A stretch of DNA of 64,000 nucleotides from Ruminococcaceae bacterium KH2T8 (GTDB lineage: Bacteria > Bacillota > Clostridia > Saccharofermentanales > Saccharofermentanaceae), in the NCBI GenBank assembly GCA_900111435.1, contig FOIY01000003.1:124001-188000 (forward strand). Direction: 5' to 3'. Shown one piece after another: positions 7,496 through 17,409 of the stretch. The stretch's first letter is position 1. Each line of letters starts with the position of its first letter. The notes beneath the pieces are model-generated. The model searched no databases, was not told the origin of the DNA, and saw only the letters and a program-made list of their open reading frames with translations. The translations under genes were made by a program, and so were the position numbers.

Positions 7496-7909
7496 TCATC
7501 CGCGAAGGGATTCATGGTTGTCGATCCTTCTGTAGTAGAAGGTGATCTTATCCAGTGCTTCCTTTACTTCACACTCAACATCGAAAACGGATATAGCCTT
7601 CTTCTCGAATTGCTTTTGTGCCTGAAAGCCGATCTTCTTACATACGACAGCCCTGCAGTCCGCTATTAGTTCTACCTTGTCTGCCACATCACCGGGGCCT
7701 TTGCATCCGCCTCCGTTACCGCCGCAGCCTTTGGTATCACAGGAAGAAGAATCACACGCCGTGTCCGCTTTCTCTTCGGGTACGAATTCTCTTTCTTCCG
7801 AAAGGAGCACTTCGTCACCGACTTCGTATATCAGGAACTTAGTTACTTCTCCGAACTTAAGATCAACATTCTTACCGTCTGAAGATCCCACTGCTATCTT
7901 GTATGCCAC
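7496..7909 (-). CDS. NifX/NafY-domain protein with Cys/Gly-rich insert
   Basis: 137 residues, GTG start after GGAGGTAAAGG. The N-terminal IAVGSSDG and the later LIADCRAVVCKKIGFQA segments are those of the NifX/NifY/NafY 'dinitrogenase iron-molybdenum cofactor' fold, which carries nitrogenase cofactor precursors. Between them is an unusual loop (about residues 50-72) with five cysteines and many glycines (ACDSSSC, GCGGNGGGC), which could hold a metal cluster. It follows the NifK-like gene after an 80-base gap containing a strong hairpin. Role as cofactor carrier for the neighbouring reductase is inferred. Confidence 0.75.
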   Translation of the reverse strand: MAYKIAVGSSDGKNVDLKFGEVTKFLIYEVGDEVLLSEEREFVPEEKADTACDSSSCDTKGCGGNGGGCKGPGDVADKVELIADCRAVVCKKIGFQAQKQFEKKAISVFDVECEVKEALDKITFYYRRIDNHESLRG

Positions 7910-7937
7910 TTACCTTTACCTCCGTCTCTTAAACTTA

Positions 7938-7974
7938 CCGCCTGTGATCTTGATGGGGCGAAGACCACAGGCGG
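7938..7974 (-). other. Intercistronic hairpin
   Basis: A 14-bp stem (CCGCCTGTGRTCTT pattern, one G-U pair) with a 9-base loop lies between the nifK-like and nifX-like genes. There is no T-run after it, so it is more likely an RNA processing or stability element that sets unequal expression than a terminator. Confidence 0.6.
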
Positions 7975-7990
7975 AATGCTTAGAGTTTTA

Positions 7991-9289
7991 TCAGTTGAAT
8001 CTCTGTACAGCTACTGTATAGATATCTTCTATAAGTCTTATGCCGCCCGTATATCCTACATAGAAGTCGTCGAATACCACCTTGTCCTGATGAGGCCATG
8101 AGACGTTAAGGAAATTACCCTTAAGATCCTCAGTTACCTCCTTCTCGTAATATCCGCCGAGAACAAGAGGATAGCCATGATAATCATGAGTCTTGATCTC
8201 CTCGTGGATCTTATAACCGTCTGTCTCGAAAGATACATCCGCTTCGATACCGAAGTTGAGTTTCTTGAATTCCTCGGTGATCTTATCTCTGTAGTTCTTG
8301 GGAGTGTCGTCAGTTATGAACTGCTTAGCAGGTACAAGACCCAAGTCATTTACAAGGAACTTGGTAATACCTAGCGAATACTGAGCATCGGCAACAACAG
8401 TGAACTGCTTGTTGATAACACGGTTCTCGAGGAACAGATCAGCATATCTTCCGATAAGATAGTAGTAATAATCCTCGTGTTCCTTGATCACGGCTTCGAC
8501 CTTCTCGGAGTCAACGCCTGCGAACTCTCCTACGGCTCTTAAGAACTTGGATGTCTCGGTAGCTCCGATAGGAAGCGTAGGATAGTGAAGATAAGGGATA
8601 CCAAGCTTACGCTCCATCTTCTTCATGTTACCGAGACCTACCCAGGGTGATACGAGAAGATTGAACTGAGCCTTGGGGATCTTATTGATATTCTCGATAC
8701 CTCTCTTGTAACCGAAGATAGTATTGGGGATAAGACCAAGCTCGGAGACGAGCTTCTCTAACTCTCTGATATTACCGAGCCAGAAAAGGTCCTGATAAGG
8801 AACGTCTGCCCAGATATTTACAAGACCTTCGATCTTCTCATCGCTCTTCTTGAGGTACTGATCGACGATAGCATCAACTACCTGCTCGTGACCCTTGAAG
8901 TTATTACCCTTGAATCCTGCAGTAGGAGCATAGAGAACAGGCTTCTCGGCATCCTCATATCTGGATACGACTTCACCGGAATCGTCACCTACGATCTCGG
9001 GGATACAACCCGTAAGTACGATATAAAGATCTGCATCTATTACCTTAAGAGCATTCTCGATAGTAGAATCAAGCTTCTTTACGCCGCCGAATACAACGTC
9101 CTTCTCATTGATGCTCGTACAGGGGAAGATGTTGGGAGAAAAGTATCCCGAACTTCCCGTATTCTCCGAGAGTTTCTGAGCGCAGCCGGGGCCTGAGTGA
9201 AGGATAGGCAATGCACGATCGATCGCCTGTACTGTCTGCATGGCACCGAGTGCACACTTATATCTTTGTTTGTCCAATAATTTTGCCAT
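7991..9289 (-). CDS. NifK-like subunit of nitrogenase-like reductase
   Basis: 432 residues, shorter than true NifK (about 510-520). The three P-cluster-type cysteines are present with nitrogenase spacing: Cys12 (CALGA), Cys36 (HSGPGC) and Cys95 (TGCIPEIVGDD). It would pair with the NifD-like product encoded one base upstream to form an alpha2beta2 reductase that accepts electrons from the NifH-like protein. The short N-terminus is like that of NifN and of nitrogenase-like reductases such as methylthio-alkane reductase and protochlorophyllide reductase. Substrate inferred from context to be a sulfur compound. Confidence 0.85.
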   Translation of the reverse strand: MAKLLDKQRYKCALGAMQTVQAIDRALPILHSGPGCAQKLSENTGSSGYFSPNIFPCTSINEKDVVFGGVKKLDSTIENALKVIDADLYIVLTGCIPEIVGDDSGEVVSRYEDAEKPVLYAPTAGFKGNNFKGHEQVVDAIVDQYLKKSDEKIEGLVNIWADVPYQDLFWLGNIRELEKLVSELGLIPNTIFGYKRGIENINKIPKAQFNLLVSPWVGLGNMKKMERKLGIPYLHYPTLPIGATETSKFLRAVGEFAGVDSEKVEAVIKEHEDYYYYLIGRYADLFLENRVINKQFTVVADAQYSLGITKFLVNDLGLVPAKQFITDDTPKNYRDKITEEFKKLNFGIEADVSFETDGYKIHEEIKTHDYHGYPLVLGGYYEKEVTEDLKGNFLNVSWPHQDKVVFDDFYVGYTGGIRLIEDIYTVAVQRFN

Positions 9290-9290
9290 C

Positions 9291-10757
9291 TTACTTCACC
9301 TCTTCAAGGAACTTATCTACATTCTGCTGATACCACCAGTCTGTGTAAGGAAGCTTGCTCCTCTTGGCAAGATTCTCCTCAAAGCTCCTGTTCTTTATTG
9401 CATCTACGATAGTCTTTGCAAACTCGAGAGTATGCTTATAACCGAAGATCATGTACTCATCTGCTACATAGATAGCGGGAGTACCGTTCTTGATCGCCCA
9501 TACGGTAGAACCGGGGTGACGTGAGAGGTACATATCAGGCTGATACTTATGAAGGATATTCATTACTTCGTAGTTCTGCTGATCTGCAACAGATGCCTCG
9601 AAGTCGATATCGTTATCGAGAAGATACATCATGGAAGGCGGTACGTCTCCGTTCTCGTACTTCTTGTCGTAGTGCCATGCAAGTGCCCATACTACCTTGA
9701 TACCAAGCTCGGTAAGAACACGGGATACTTCGAAGGTATAACCGGGACCCATTCCGAGTACTGCAGTAAGGCCCTGAAGCTCTTTCTTGACTTCCTCGAT
9801 CTGAGGCATATAGATAGCACGCTGCTCGGCAATATATTCTTCGATCTTCTCGGATCTTCCCGTTACCTTACCGATCTCACGAAGCCATGCTTCGAATCCT
9901 TCGATACCGCACTGGTTAATGCTTCTTACATAAGGTACGCCGTACTTCTCTTCAAGAGCATTTCCGAGGTAGTTACCGAGTGTACCGCAGATACATGTTG
10001 TAGCGATGCTCTCGGAAAGATGGGAAAGCTCCTCTACTGTAGAGTTACAGTATAAGAATACGGGCTCAAGATCGAATCTCTTGAAGATCTCGATGATCTC
10101 GGGACGAGCGCTCTCGAAGAAGTTCTTGAAGTTGATCTTGTTGGTCTTAACACCTTCCCTCGGGGGCTGAACGATGCTCTGAAGAACTGCGTGGTCAGAG
10201 ATATCGAATCCCGTAGCCCAGATCCTGGACTTAAAGCCTTCGCAATGTACTGCAACGATGGGTACATCGATCTCGGGCTTTACTTCATCAACGATACTGT
10301 CAATATCCTCACCGATGATACCGGTGGCACATGAGCTGGATACGAAGATCGCCTTGGGATGATATCTGTTATACACTTCAAGGATGACCTTGCGAAGTGA
10401 TTCGGTGGAACCGAAGATAGTGTCGTTCTCGTTCATGTCTGTTCCGACATATACGGTGTCACTTGTAACACCTCTCTTCTTACTCATTACCTTTGACATG
10501 TAATAAGCATTGGAAGCCGCTACGGAACATCCTGCAGGTCCGTGATGTATAAGTGCGACATCGCGTATACCGCAAAGCTGGCCTAAAGCACATGAAGAAA
10601 GACATGTACTTGACTGTGAGAAACATCTAGAGCAGCCCTTGAGAGTACCACACTCACTCTGAGTCGCAAGATCCTTAAGAGTTCCTACATAACCTGTGAT
10701 GGAACCGATCCTGTTCTCTCTTGTGGCTACATTTGAATTATTAAGATTTATAGGCAT
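9291..10757 (-). CDS. NifD-like catalytic subunit of nitrogenase-like reductase
   Basis: 488 residues. P-cluster-type cysteines are Cys52, Cys77 (HHGPAGC) and Cys143 (SSSCATGIIGEDI). Cys257 (CICGTLGNYL) lies exactly 11 residues before an EEKYG motif, matching the spacing of the FeMo-cofactor ligand Cys275 in Azotobacter NifD, so a NifB-derived cofactor is likely bound. I could not align a clear equivalent of the second NifD cofactor ligand His442 or its surrounding motif. Extra cysteines cluster at residues 36-62. It stands with nifB, nifH and nifX homologues but without nifEN or nifV, which argues against N2 fixation and for a reductase of the MarDK type. Confidence 0.85.
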   Translation of the reverse strand: MPINLNNSNVATRENRIGSITGYVGTLKDLATQSECGTLKGCSRCFSQSSTCLSSCALGQLCGIRDVALIHHGPAGCSVAASNAYYMSKVMSKKRGVTSDTVYVGTDMNENDTIFGSTESLRKVILEVYNRYHPKAIFVSSSCATGIIGEDIDSIVDEVKPEIDVPIVAVHCEGFKSRIWATGFDISDHAVLQSIVQPPREGVKTNKINFKNFFESARPEIIEIFKRFDLEPVFLYCNSTVEELSHLSESIATTCICGTLGNYLGNALEEKYGVPYVRSINQCGIEGFEAWLREIGKVTGRSEKIEEYIAEQRAIYMPQIEEVKKELQGLTAVLGMGPGYTFEVSRVLTELGIKVVWALAWHYDKKYENGDVPPSMMYLLDNDIDFEASVADQQNYEVMNILHKYQPDMYLSRHPGSTVWAIKNGTPAIYVADEYMIFGYKHTLEFAKTIVDAIKNRSFEENLAKRSKLPYTDWWYQQNVDKFLEEVK

Positions 10758-10775
10758 TTTGAACTTAACTCCTGA

Positions 10776-11768
10776 TCAGTTGAAATCCTCATTAAAGAGA
10801 TTTGTAGACAGGTAACGAAGACCTGTATCTGGAAGAACTGCTACGATCGTCTTGCCCTTGTTCTCGGGACGCTTAGCAAGCTGAACTGCCGCATGGATGG
10901 CAGCACCTGAAGATGTACCTACGAGGATACCGTCAGACTTAGCTGCGGCTCTTGCTGCCTTATAAGCATCGATCGTTTCTACTTCGAACTTCTCGTCATA
11001 TATGTTGAGGTTCATCGTAGACGGGATACGCTCGGCAGGTATCCCGTCGAAAGGATGAACTCCCGTGATCTCCTCCGGTGCGGGGTTAGCCTCGCTGGGA
11101 AGAGAGTCAGGGCCGGGTTGGATAGCAACAACCTTGAGATCGGGGTTCTTGCTCTTTAAGTACTTACCGGTACCGGATACGGTTCCGCCTGTACCTACGT
11201 TTGCTACAAGGATATCAACATTACCGTCGGTATCATTCCAGATCTCGGGACCTGTTGTCTTCTCGTGAATACCGGGGTTTGCAGGGTTGGAGCACTGATC
11301 TACGAAGAAGATATTCTCTTCCTTATCGAGCACCTGCTCCTTCAATGCCTTGATGGCAGCTACGAAGTCTCCGCCTGTCTCACCAAGCACCTTGGCGATC
11401 GTAGGATCCTCGGAGAGCTTTATCGTCTCACCGCCGAAAGCGTGAATGACCTTGAATCTCTCTTCACTTACCTGATCCTGGATATATACTCTGAACTTAT
11501 AACCCTTTGCTGCTGCGATAGCTGCAAGGCCGATACCCGTGTTACCGCTCGTTGTCTCTACTACCGTAAACCCTGGCTTGAGCTTACCGCTCTTTTCTGC
11601 CTCCTCGATCATCGCAAGTGCGATACGATCCTTTACGCTCTGATTGGGGTTATAGTATTCGAGCTTTACTACTACCTTTGCCTCAAGTCCTTCCTTCTTC
11701 TCAAGACCAGAAAGTTCGAGAAGAGGTGTCTTTCCTACTAATTCCGCTATTGATCTGTTGATACCCAT
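10776..11768 (-). CDS. Divergent cysteine synthase-like enzyme (CysK paralogue)
   Basis: 330 residues, PLP beta-family. The Schiff-base lysine is Lys46 in NPNQSVKDR (canonical NPAGSVKDR in the other copy), TSGNTG is at 73-78 and the phosphate loop GTGGTVSGTG is present. It differs from ordinary CysK around the active site: YYNPNQSVKD, VETTSGNTG, and IQDQVSEERFKVIHAFGGE in place of the usual T-M-S-x-E-R-R region. It lies between nifH and nifD, so its likely job is to join the thiol or sulfide released by the reductase to an activated serine or homoserine. Which acceptor and which thiol is open. Confidence 0.8.
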   Translation of the reverse strand: MGINRSIAELVGKTPLLELSGLEKKEGLEAKVVVKLEYYNPNQSVKDRIALAMIEEAEKSGKLKPGFTVVETTSGNTGIGLAAIAAAKGYKFRVYIQDQVSEERFKVIHAFGGETIKLSEDPTIAKVLGETGGDFVAAIKALKEQVLDKEENIFFVDQCSNPANPGIHEKTTGPEIWNDTDGNVDILVANVGTGGTVSGTGKYLKSKNPDLKVVAIQPGPDSLPSEANPAPEEITGVHPFDGIPAERIPSTMNLNIYDEKFEVETIDAYKAARAAAKSDGILVGTSSGAAIHAAVQLAKRPENKGKTIVAVLPDTGLRYLSTNLFNEDFN

Positions 11769-11809
11769 AAGCCATTGATCTCCTTTTAGTGAATTTGTAT
11801 TTTGTCGTC

Positions 11810-13020
<1,211 letters not shown>

Positions 13021-13028
<8 letters not shown>

Positions 13029-13893
13029 GAGAGAAAGTCTCCTTTGCATTAAGTCTTCTCTGATAGATCTGATCGCCGAATTCGCTCTTTCCGGGAACTC
13101 CGACCGCGTCCGCTCTGCAGTGCTGGCAATGTCTGAAGACATCTATATATTTCGAAGCCTTAAGTCTTGCACCTTCGATATCCTTACAGGTCGGTGCCGT
13201 CTGGTCCTTGAGTTCGTGCTGCGGGATAAGCGGGATGATGTTATATATCTTTGCTCCCGCCTCGCTTACCGCCTTTGCGATGTCTTCGATATGGTCACCG
13301 TTTATGTCGGGAACGAGTACCGTATTCACCTTTACCGTAATACCTGCGGCTGCGACTTTTCTGATACCTGCGAGCTGATTCGCGATAAGTATCTCGGCAC
13401 CCTCTTCACCCTCTATCTTCTTTCCGTGGTAGATGATGAAGGAATTGAGCTTTGCCTCGATCTTCGGATCTATCGCATTGACCGTCACCGTCAAGGAGTC
13501 AATACCCACATCGATCACATTCTGTGCCCTCTCGTTCAGAAGAAGTCCGTTGGTGCTCATGCACTTAATAAGCTCGGGATATCTTTCCTTTATGATCCTG
13601 AAAGTCTTAAAAGCGTTATCACTTGCGAGAGTGTCCCCCGGGCCCGCGATACCTGCTACCTTTATATCGGGGCAGATATCCAGTGCCTTGCTGACTATAT
13701 CTGATGCTTCTTCGGGAGTAAGTATCTTGGATGTGACTCCGGGGCGCTCCTCCACGTCGTTTATCGTACGATCGCAGAACCGGCAGGCGATATTACATCC
13801 GGGACTTACCGGCAGATGGATCCTGCCCGCATTGTTCTTATGGCCTCCGAAGCACGGGTGTGAATTCTGAAGGTCTTTATACGTATTGCTCAT
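13021..13893 (-). CDS. nifB: NifB, radical SAM cofactor synthase
   Basis: 290 residues, the short NifB form without a fused NifX domain. Diagnostic motifs: HPCF near the N-terminus, GRIHLPVSPGCNIACRFC with the CX3CX2C radical-SAM cysteines at 33, 37 and 40, GIAGPGD, and the C-terminal HCQHCRADAVG that ligates the auxiliary cluster. NifB fuses two [4Fe-4S] units with a carbide from SAM to give the [8Fe-9S-C] core cofactor. Its presence implies that the NifDK-like enzyme uses a complex cofactor, unlike protochlorophyllide reductases. 18 bases separate it from cysK, so both are in one operon. Confidence 0.95.
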
Positions 13894-13911
13894 ATTTCAG
13901 GTCTGTCTTCC

Positions 13912-14847
13912 TTATGAATTGAAAAGAGGAGTAGACAGATATCTGTCACCTGAATCGGGAAGCAATGCTACGATCGTCTTGCCCTTGTTCTCGGGACGCT
14001 TAGCAAGGATCTCGGCTGCCTTCAGTGCTGCACCGGAAGAGATACCTACGAGGATACCTTCTGATACTGCGAAAGCCTTACCCTCTGCAAATGCATCTTC
14101 GTTTGCGATAGCGAGAACTTCGTCATATACCTTCGTATTAAGGACATCGGGTACGAAACCTGCACCGATACCCTGGATCTTATGAGCGCCTGCCTTACCT
14201 GTGGAGAGAACTGCGCTCGTTGCGGGCTCTACTGCTACAACCTTTACATTGGGGTTCTGGGACTTAAGGTATTCACCTACGCCTGTGATAGTACCGCCTG
14301 TACCTACACCTGCTACGAAGATATCTACCTTACCGTCTGTCTGCTGCCAGATCTCGGGACCTGTTGTCTCCTTATGTACCTTAGGGTTAGCGGGATTAAC
14401 GAACTGCCCCAATATAACGGAACCTTCGATCTCCTTATTGAGCTCCTCTGCCTTTGCGATAGCTCCCTTCATGCCCTTTGCGCCCTCAGTAAGTACGAGC
14501 TCAGCGCCGTATGCCTTAAGGAGATTTCTTCTCTCGACGCTCATCGTGTCGGGAAGTGTAAGTATAGCCCTGTATCCCTTTGCCGTTGCTACTGCAGCAA
14601 GTCCGATACCGGTGTTACCGCTCGTGGGTTCGATGATAGTTGCACCGGGCTTAAGAAGGCCCTTAGCTTCTGCATCCTCGATCATCGCAAGAGCGATACG
14701 ATCCTTTACGGATCCTGCGGGATTCAAGTACTCGAGCTTTGCAAGTACTGTTGCTTCTGTGATCTCTCTTTTCTTAGAGTAGTTGTTGAGCTTAAGGATC
14801 GGTGTATTTCCGATAAGTTCAAGTGCGCTTTCCTTAATGTTTGCCAT
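13912..14847 (-). CDS. cysK: Cysteine synthase (O-acetylserine sulfhydrylase)
   Basis: 311 residues from the preferred start. Converts O-acetylserine and sulfide to cysteine. PLP lysine Lys48 in [32 protein letters not shown] and GISSGAA are all canonical. The ATG at 14847 is nine bases after GGAGG; an in-frame ATG at 14856 abuts the ribosome site and is less likely. It is the first structural gene behind a leader peptide and terminator, and leads the nitrogenase-like operon. Its acetylserine would come from CysE (21694-22581). Confidence 0.93.
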   Translation of the reverse strand: MANIKESALELIGNTPILKLNNYSKKREITEATVLAKLEYLNPAGSVKDRIALAMIEDAEAKGLLKPGATIIEPTSGNTGIGLAAVATAKGYRAILTLPDTMSVERRNLLKAYGAELVLTEGAKGMKGAIAKAEELNKEIEGSVILGQFVNPANPKVHKETTGPEIWQQTDGKVDIFVAGVGTGGTITGVGEYLKSQNPNVKVVAVEPATSAVLSTGKAGAHKIQGIGAGFVPDVLNTKVYDEVLAIANEDAFAEGKAFAVSEGILVGISSGAALKAAEILAKRPENKGKTIVALLPDSGDRYLSTPLFNS

Positions 14848-14873
14848 AGTGTTCATCCTCCGTAAATGTGGTT

Positions 14874-14907
14874 AAAAAAAACAGCCGACACATTCCGTGA
14901 CAGCTGT
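14874..14907 (-). terminator. Leader terminator before cysK (attenuator)
   Basis: Minus-strand hairpin ACAGC ... GCTGT with an extended stem (one mismatch, one G-U) directly followed by eight Ts. It sits between the leader peptide and cysK, so all nine downstream genes depend on readthrough. The 3' arm contains ATGTGTCG, an octamer that also occurs inside the leader peptide reading frame and could compete for the 5' arm. Confidence 0.75.
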
Positions 14908-14942
14908 AGATCTCATTGTTACTCAGTTATCATCAAAACGTG

Positions 14943-15011
14943 TTAAGTCCTATGCCTGCTAATGCGACACATGTACATTCGCATCTCCTTACACATCGAT
15001 CTTTTGTTCAT
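14943..15011 (-). CDS. Cys/Met-rich leader peptide of cysK-nif operon
   Basis: 22 codons starting at ATG 15011 with AAGGAGG eight bases upstream. It begins MNKRSMCKEMRMY, continues MCRISRHRT and stops; two of 22 residues are Cys and five are Met. It lies 36 bases before a strong terminator. Short Cys-containing peptides ahead of cysteine genes are known as attenuators: low charged tRNA-Cys (or tRNA-Met) stalls the ribosome and changes RNA folding. Whether Cys or Met is sensed here is not clear. Confidence 0.65.
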   Translation of the reverse strand: MNKRSMCKEMRMYMCRISRHRT

Positions 15012-15033
15012 GGTCGCTACCTCCTTCGCATTG

Positions 15034-15051
15034 ACCTACTGGTTTGATAGT
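15034..15051. promoter_or_regulatory. Rrf2-type operator of cysK-nif operon
   Basis: ACCTA-N8-ATAGT, matching the operators at 5828 and 35237 at all but one position. It covers the predicted transcription start, as expected for repression. Confidence 0.6.
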
Positions 15052-15054
15052 CAA

Positions 15055-15063
15055 ATAGTATCA
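15055..15063 (-). promoter_or_regulatory. Extended -10 promoter of cysK-nif operon
   Basis: TGATACTAT on the minus strand (TG extension plus TACTAT). The -35 region is poor, which fits dependence on an activator; the LysR-type operator is centred about 60 bases upstream of the predicted start near 15048. Confidence 0.55.
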
Positions 15064-15095
15064 TAACCTACCGTCTCAGGGGAATTCCGCGAGAC

Positions 15096-15123
15096 TTATC
15101 GCTTGTGATAACCTCTGCTTATC
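15096..15123. promoter_or_regulatory. LysR-type operator (copy 1)
   Basis: Three half sites in 28 bp: TTATC-N6-GATAA-N7-TTATC. The right pair is a T-N11-A LysR box with perfect inverted arms. An almost identical 28-bp element stands before the importer operon at 20733-20760, sharing the core CCTCTGC. Confidence 0.65.
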
Positions 15124-15133
15124 GCAGGGCATA

Positions 15134-15565
15134 TTACTCAATAAAACCCTGTTCCTCGTAATACTCCTCATTATGAAAGATCGCATACGAGGTCTTCATC
15201 CTTCTAAAGCCCCAGTGCTCATACAGTCCGATATGCCTGGGGCTTGTATAGAGTGTCACCGTGCATCCTTCGACCCTTTTAAGGATCTCATCTATGATGA
15301 GTTTTCCGATACCGTGTCCTCTATACTCATCACGAACCGCGATATTATAGATCGATGCATGGGTTATCCCGTCGGATATTGCTCTTCCTACACCGATGAT
15401 CTTATCGCCGTCCTTTATGAATATCGTCACGTAACTGTTCAGGAATACCTGCCTCTGGGTAGGCGTATCAAGATCGCTCAACCCGTAGAAATGAAGTATG
15501 GAATTTACTTCTTCAAAATTGATATCATCGCACCTGTCGATGACCTTAACATCTGAAATATTCAT
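15134..15565 (-). CDS. GNAT-family N-acetyltransferase
   Basis: 143 residues with the acetyl-CoA binding motif A segment YNIAVRDEYRGHGIGKLIID (R-G-x-G-x-G/A type) and the downstream YEHWGF helix. Substrate unknown. Its ATG overlaps the stop of the ATPase gene (ATGA), so it is translated with the ABC unit of the importer operon. It might acetylate an intermediate of sulfur uptake, but that rests on position alone. Confidence 0.75.
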   Translation of the reverse strand: MNISDVKVIDRCDDINFEEVNSILHFYGLSDLDTPTQRQVFLNSYVTIFIKDGDKIIGVGRAISDGITHASIYNIAVRDEYRGHGIGKLIIDEILKRVEGCTVTLYTSPRHIGLYEHWGFRRMKTSYAIFHNEEYYEEQGFIE

Positions 15566-16221
15566 ACTGCCTCCCTCTCCAGATCCTTTATGACATCAGC
15601 GAAAGCTGCCGCTTCCTCTTCGTGCGAACTTATGATCACGGTACTTCCCTTGTCCGAATACATACGAAGGAGCCTTAATACATTCCTGACATTCTTTCTG
15701 TCGAGATTGGCTGTCGGCTCATCCATGATGATCACTTCCGGATCTATGAGCAGAGCTCTCGCTACGGCAGCTCTCTTTATCTCGCCGCCTGACATCTCGG
15801 ACGGGTACGATGACTTGAGTTCTGAAAGTCCCAGTGCATTAAGGACTTCATCAAACGAACTGTCGTCTAATACCTTACCTCTGTTATTGATCTCATATGT
15901 AAGCCTGATATTATCCTCCAATGTAAGATAAGGGATAAGATCGGATTCCTGGGTCACTATCCCGAGATGCGCATTTCGTATTTTCGAGAGTTCATCGTCA
16001 TTTGAGGCGGTGATCTCCTTATCATCGTAGAATACCTTTCCCGAGGTAGGCTTTATGAGCCCCGCGATGATGCCGAGAAGCGTACTCTTACCTATTCCGC
16101 TGTCACCTGTTATCAGCGTAAATCTGCCGGCAGGGATATCAAAGCTCACCTTATCAAGGACAGTAAATTCCCTCCTGCCGCGGCTATAGTTCTTAACGAT
16201 ATCATCAAGTCTTATTTCCAT
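15562..16221 (-). CDS. ABC transporter ATPase, LolD/MacB type
   Basis: 219 residues from ATG 16221, which follows a GGAG and lies just after the end of the FtsX-type permease gene. Walker A GDSGIGKST, signature SGGEIKRAAVARAL and Walker B VIIMDEPTANLD are complete. This subclass works with FtsX-like permeases in mechanotransmission or lipoprotein/peptide release rather than classical import. Cytosolic partner of the product of 16226-17401. Confidence 0.85.
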   Translation of the reverse strand: MEIRLDDIVKNYSRGRREFTVLDKVSFDIPAGRFTLITGDSGIGKSTLLGIIAGLIKPTSGKVFYDDKEITASNDDELSKIRNAHLGIVTQESDLIPYLTLEDNIRLTYEINNRGKVLDDSSFDEVLNALGLSELKSSYPSEMSGGEIKRAAVARALLIDPEVIIMDEPTANLDRKNVRNVLRLLRMYSDKGSTVIISSHEEEAAAFADVIKDLEREAV

Positions 16222-16225
16222 ATCA

Positions 16226-17401
16226 TCACTCCAGTACATACTCAGGACAGAGCTTCCTGATACCATAAGACGCGCTCAACGGCCCGAGGACCGCGATCAC
16301 GATAAACGCCGAAAGGAGGATCAGAACTTCCTCGCCCGTATAAGGCAATGTAAAAGGAATATCCGTAAGCTTGTCTATGAGACCGAACAGGACGCTGAAG
16401 GAAAGTGCCCCGATGAGAGTTCCCAGGAGAGCTCCGATCGATGACAGTATCAGTATCTCCTGAATAAGAAATCTTCTTATCTTTCTTCTGCCGACTCCGA
16501 GTATCCTCAATGTCGTGATCTCACTTTGACGTTCACCCAGCGTAATATAGTGGATCAGGAACATCAGTAATATACCGACCAGAAAGAGCAATACGATGAT
16601 GACGGCATAGATCACTTTCGCATCGTGAAGGCCTTCCGTGAGGCGTGAAGATACGCTTTCGGAAGTTACCACATCGATACCGTCGATCCTCGACAGCTTT
16701 CCGACGATGGCCGAATCATCCTCGACGCCTTTCGTCCTGATGAGGACGGCGGAAACATCATCGGAATTCACTTCGGCGATAACGCCCTGACCGGCAGCTT
16801 CAGCCTGCTCCATCAGCGTCTCCATCTCGCCCCTGTCGATAAATACGCAATAATCCATCGACGATCCGCTCTTATCGAGTATGCCGGCAACTTCATAAGG
16901 GACACCGAACATCTGAAATGACTGGTCTTCCCTGACACCGACATCGCTTCCGACGATTATCTGTCCGCTCTTAAGGGAATCTATATACTTACCGTCTACC
17001 CACGGCGATACGGTAAAATCACTCTCAGTATCGATACCGATTATCTGTACTGACTGATCACAGCAGGAAGCCTCGAGCGTCATGAGGAAAGTCTGCGGAG
17101 ATGCAACCTCCACACCCTCTACGGCTCCGATCTCATCGACGACGGTCTCATCCATATAGAAGTAATTTTTTGACGTAGTTAGGAGTATCCCCTCAAGATC
17201 GTCACCGTATCCTTCGGGGACTACGATCATATCAGCACCCATCCTCGCCTTTACGTTATCGCTTCCGTGCTGCATGCCGACTGCGATAAGTCCTATGAGA
17301 ACGACCGTAAAGGACATTATGAGACTGATAAGAACAAGCCCGATACTACGATAGAATCTCGAGGAGATACTCTTAAATGCCAGTCTTAACGACAGATCCA
17401 T
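16226..17401 (-). CDS. FtsX/MacB-like ABC permease
   Basis: 391 residues. One N-terminal membrane helix (about 15-40), a large extracytoplasmic domain of roughly 200 residues (MacB-PCD type), then three C-terminal helices with the FtsX signature region around GERQSEITTLRILGVGRRKIRRFL. The start at 17401 is chosen because AGAGGAAAG is immediately upstream and the earlier in-frame residues overlap the preceding gene. Together with DUF4418 and the ATPase it forms a compact three-gene unit. Cargo unknown. Confidence 0.8.
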   Translation of the reverse strand: MDLSLRLAFKSISSRFYRSIGLVLISLIMSFTVVLIGLIAVGMQHGSDNVKARMGADMIVVPEGYGDDLEGILLTTSKNYFYMDETVVDEIGAVEGVEVASPQTFLMTLEASCCDQSVQIIGIDTESDFTVSPWVDGKYIDSLKSGQIIVGSDVGVREDQSFQMFGVPYEVAGILDKSGSSMDYCVFIDRGEMETLMEQAEAAGQGVIAEVNSDDVSAVLIRTKGVEDDSAIVGKLSRIDGIDVVTSESVSSRLTEGLHDAKVIYAVIIVLLFLVGILLMFLIHYITLGERQSEITTLRILGVGRRKIRRFLIQEILILSSIGALLGTLIGALSFSVLFGLIDKLTDIPFTLPYTGEEVLILLSAFIVIAVLGPLSASYGIRKLCPEYVLE

Positions 17402-17409
17402 CTTTCCTC

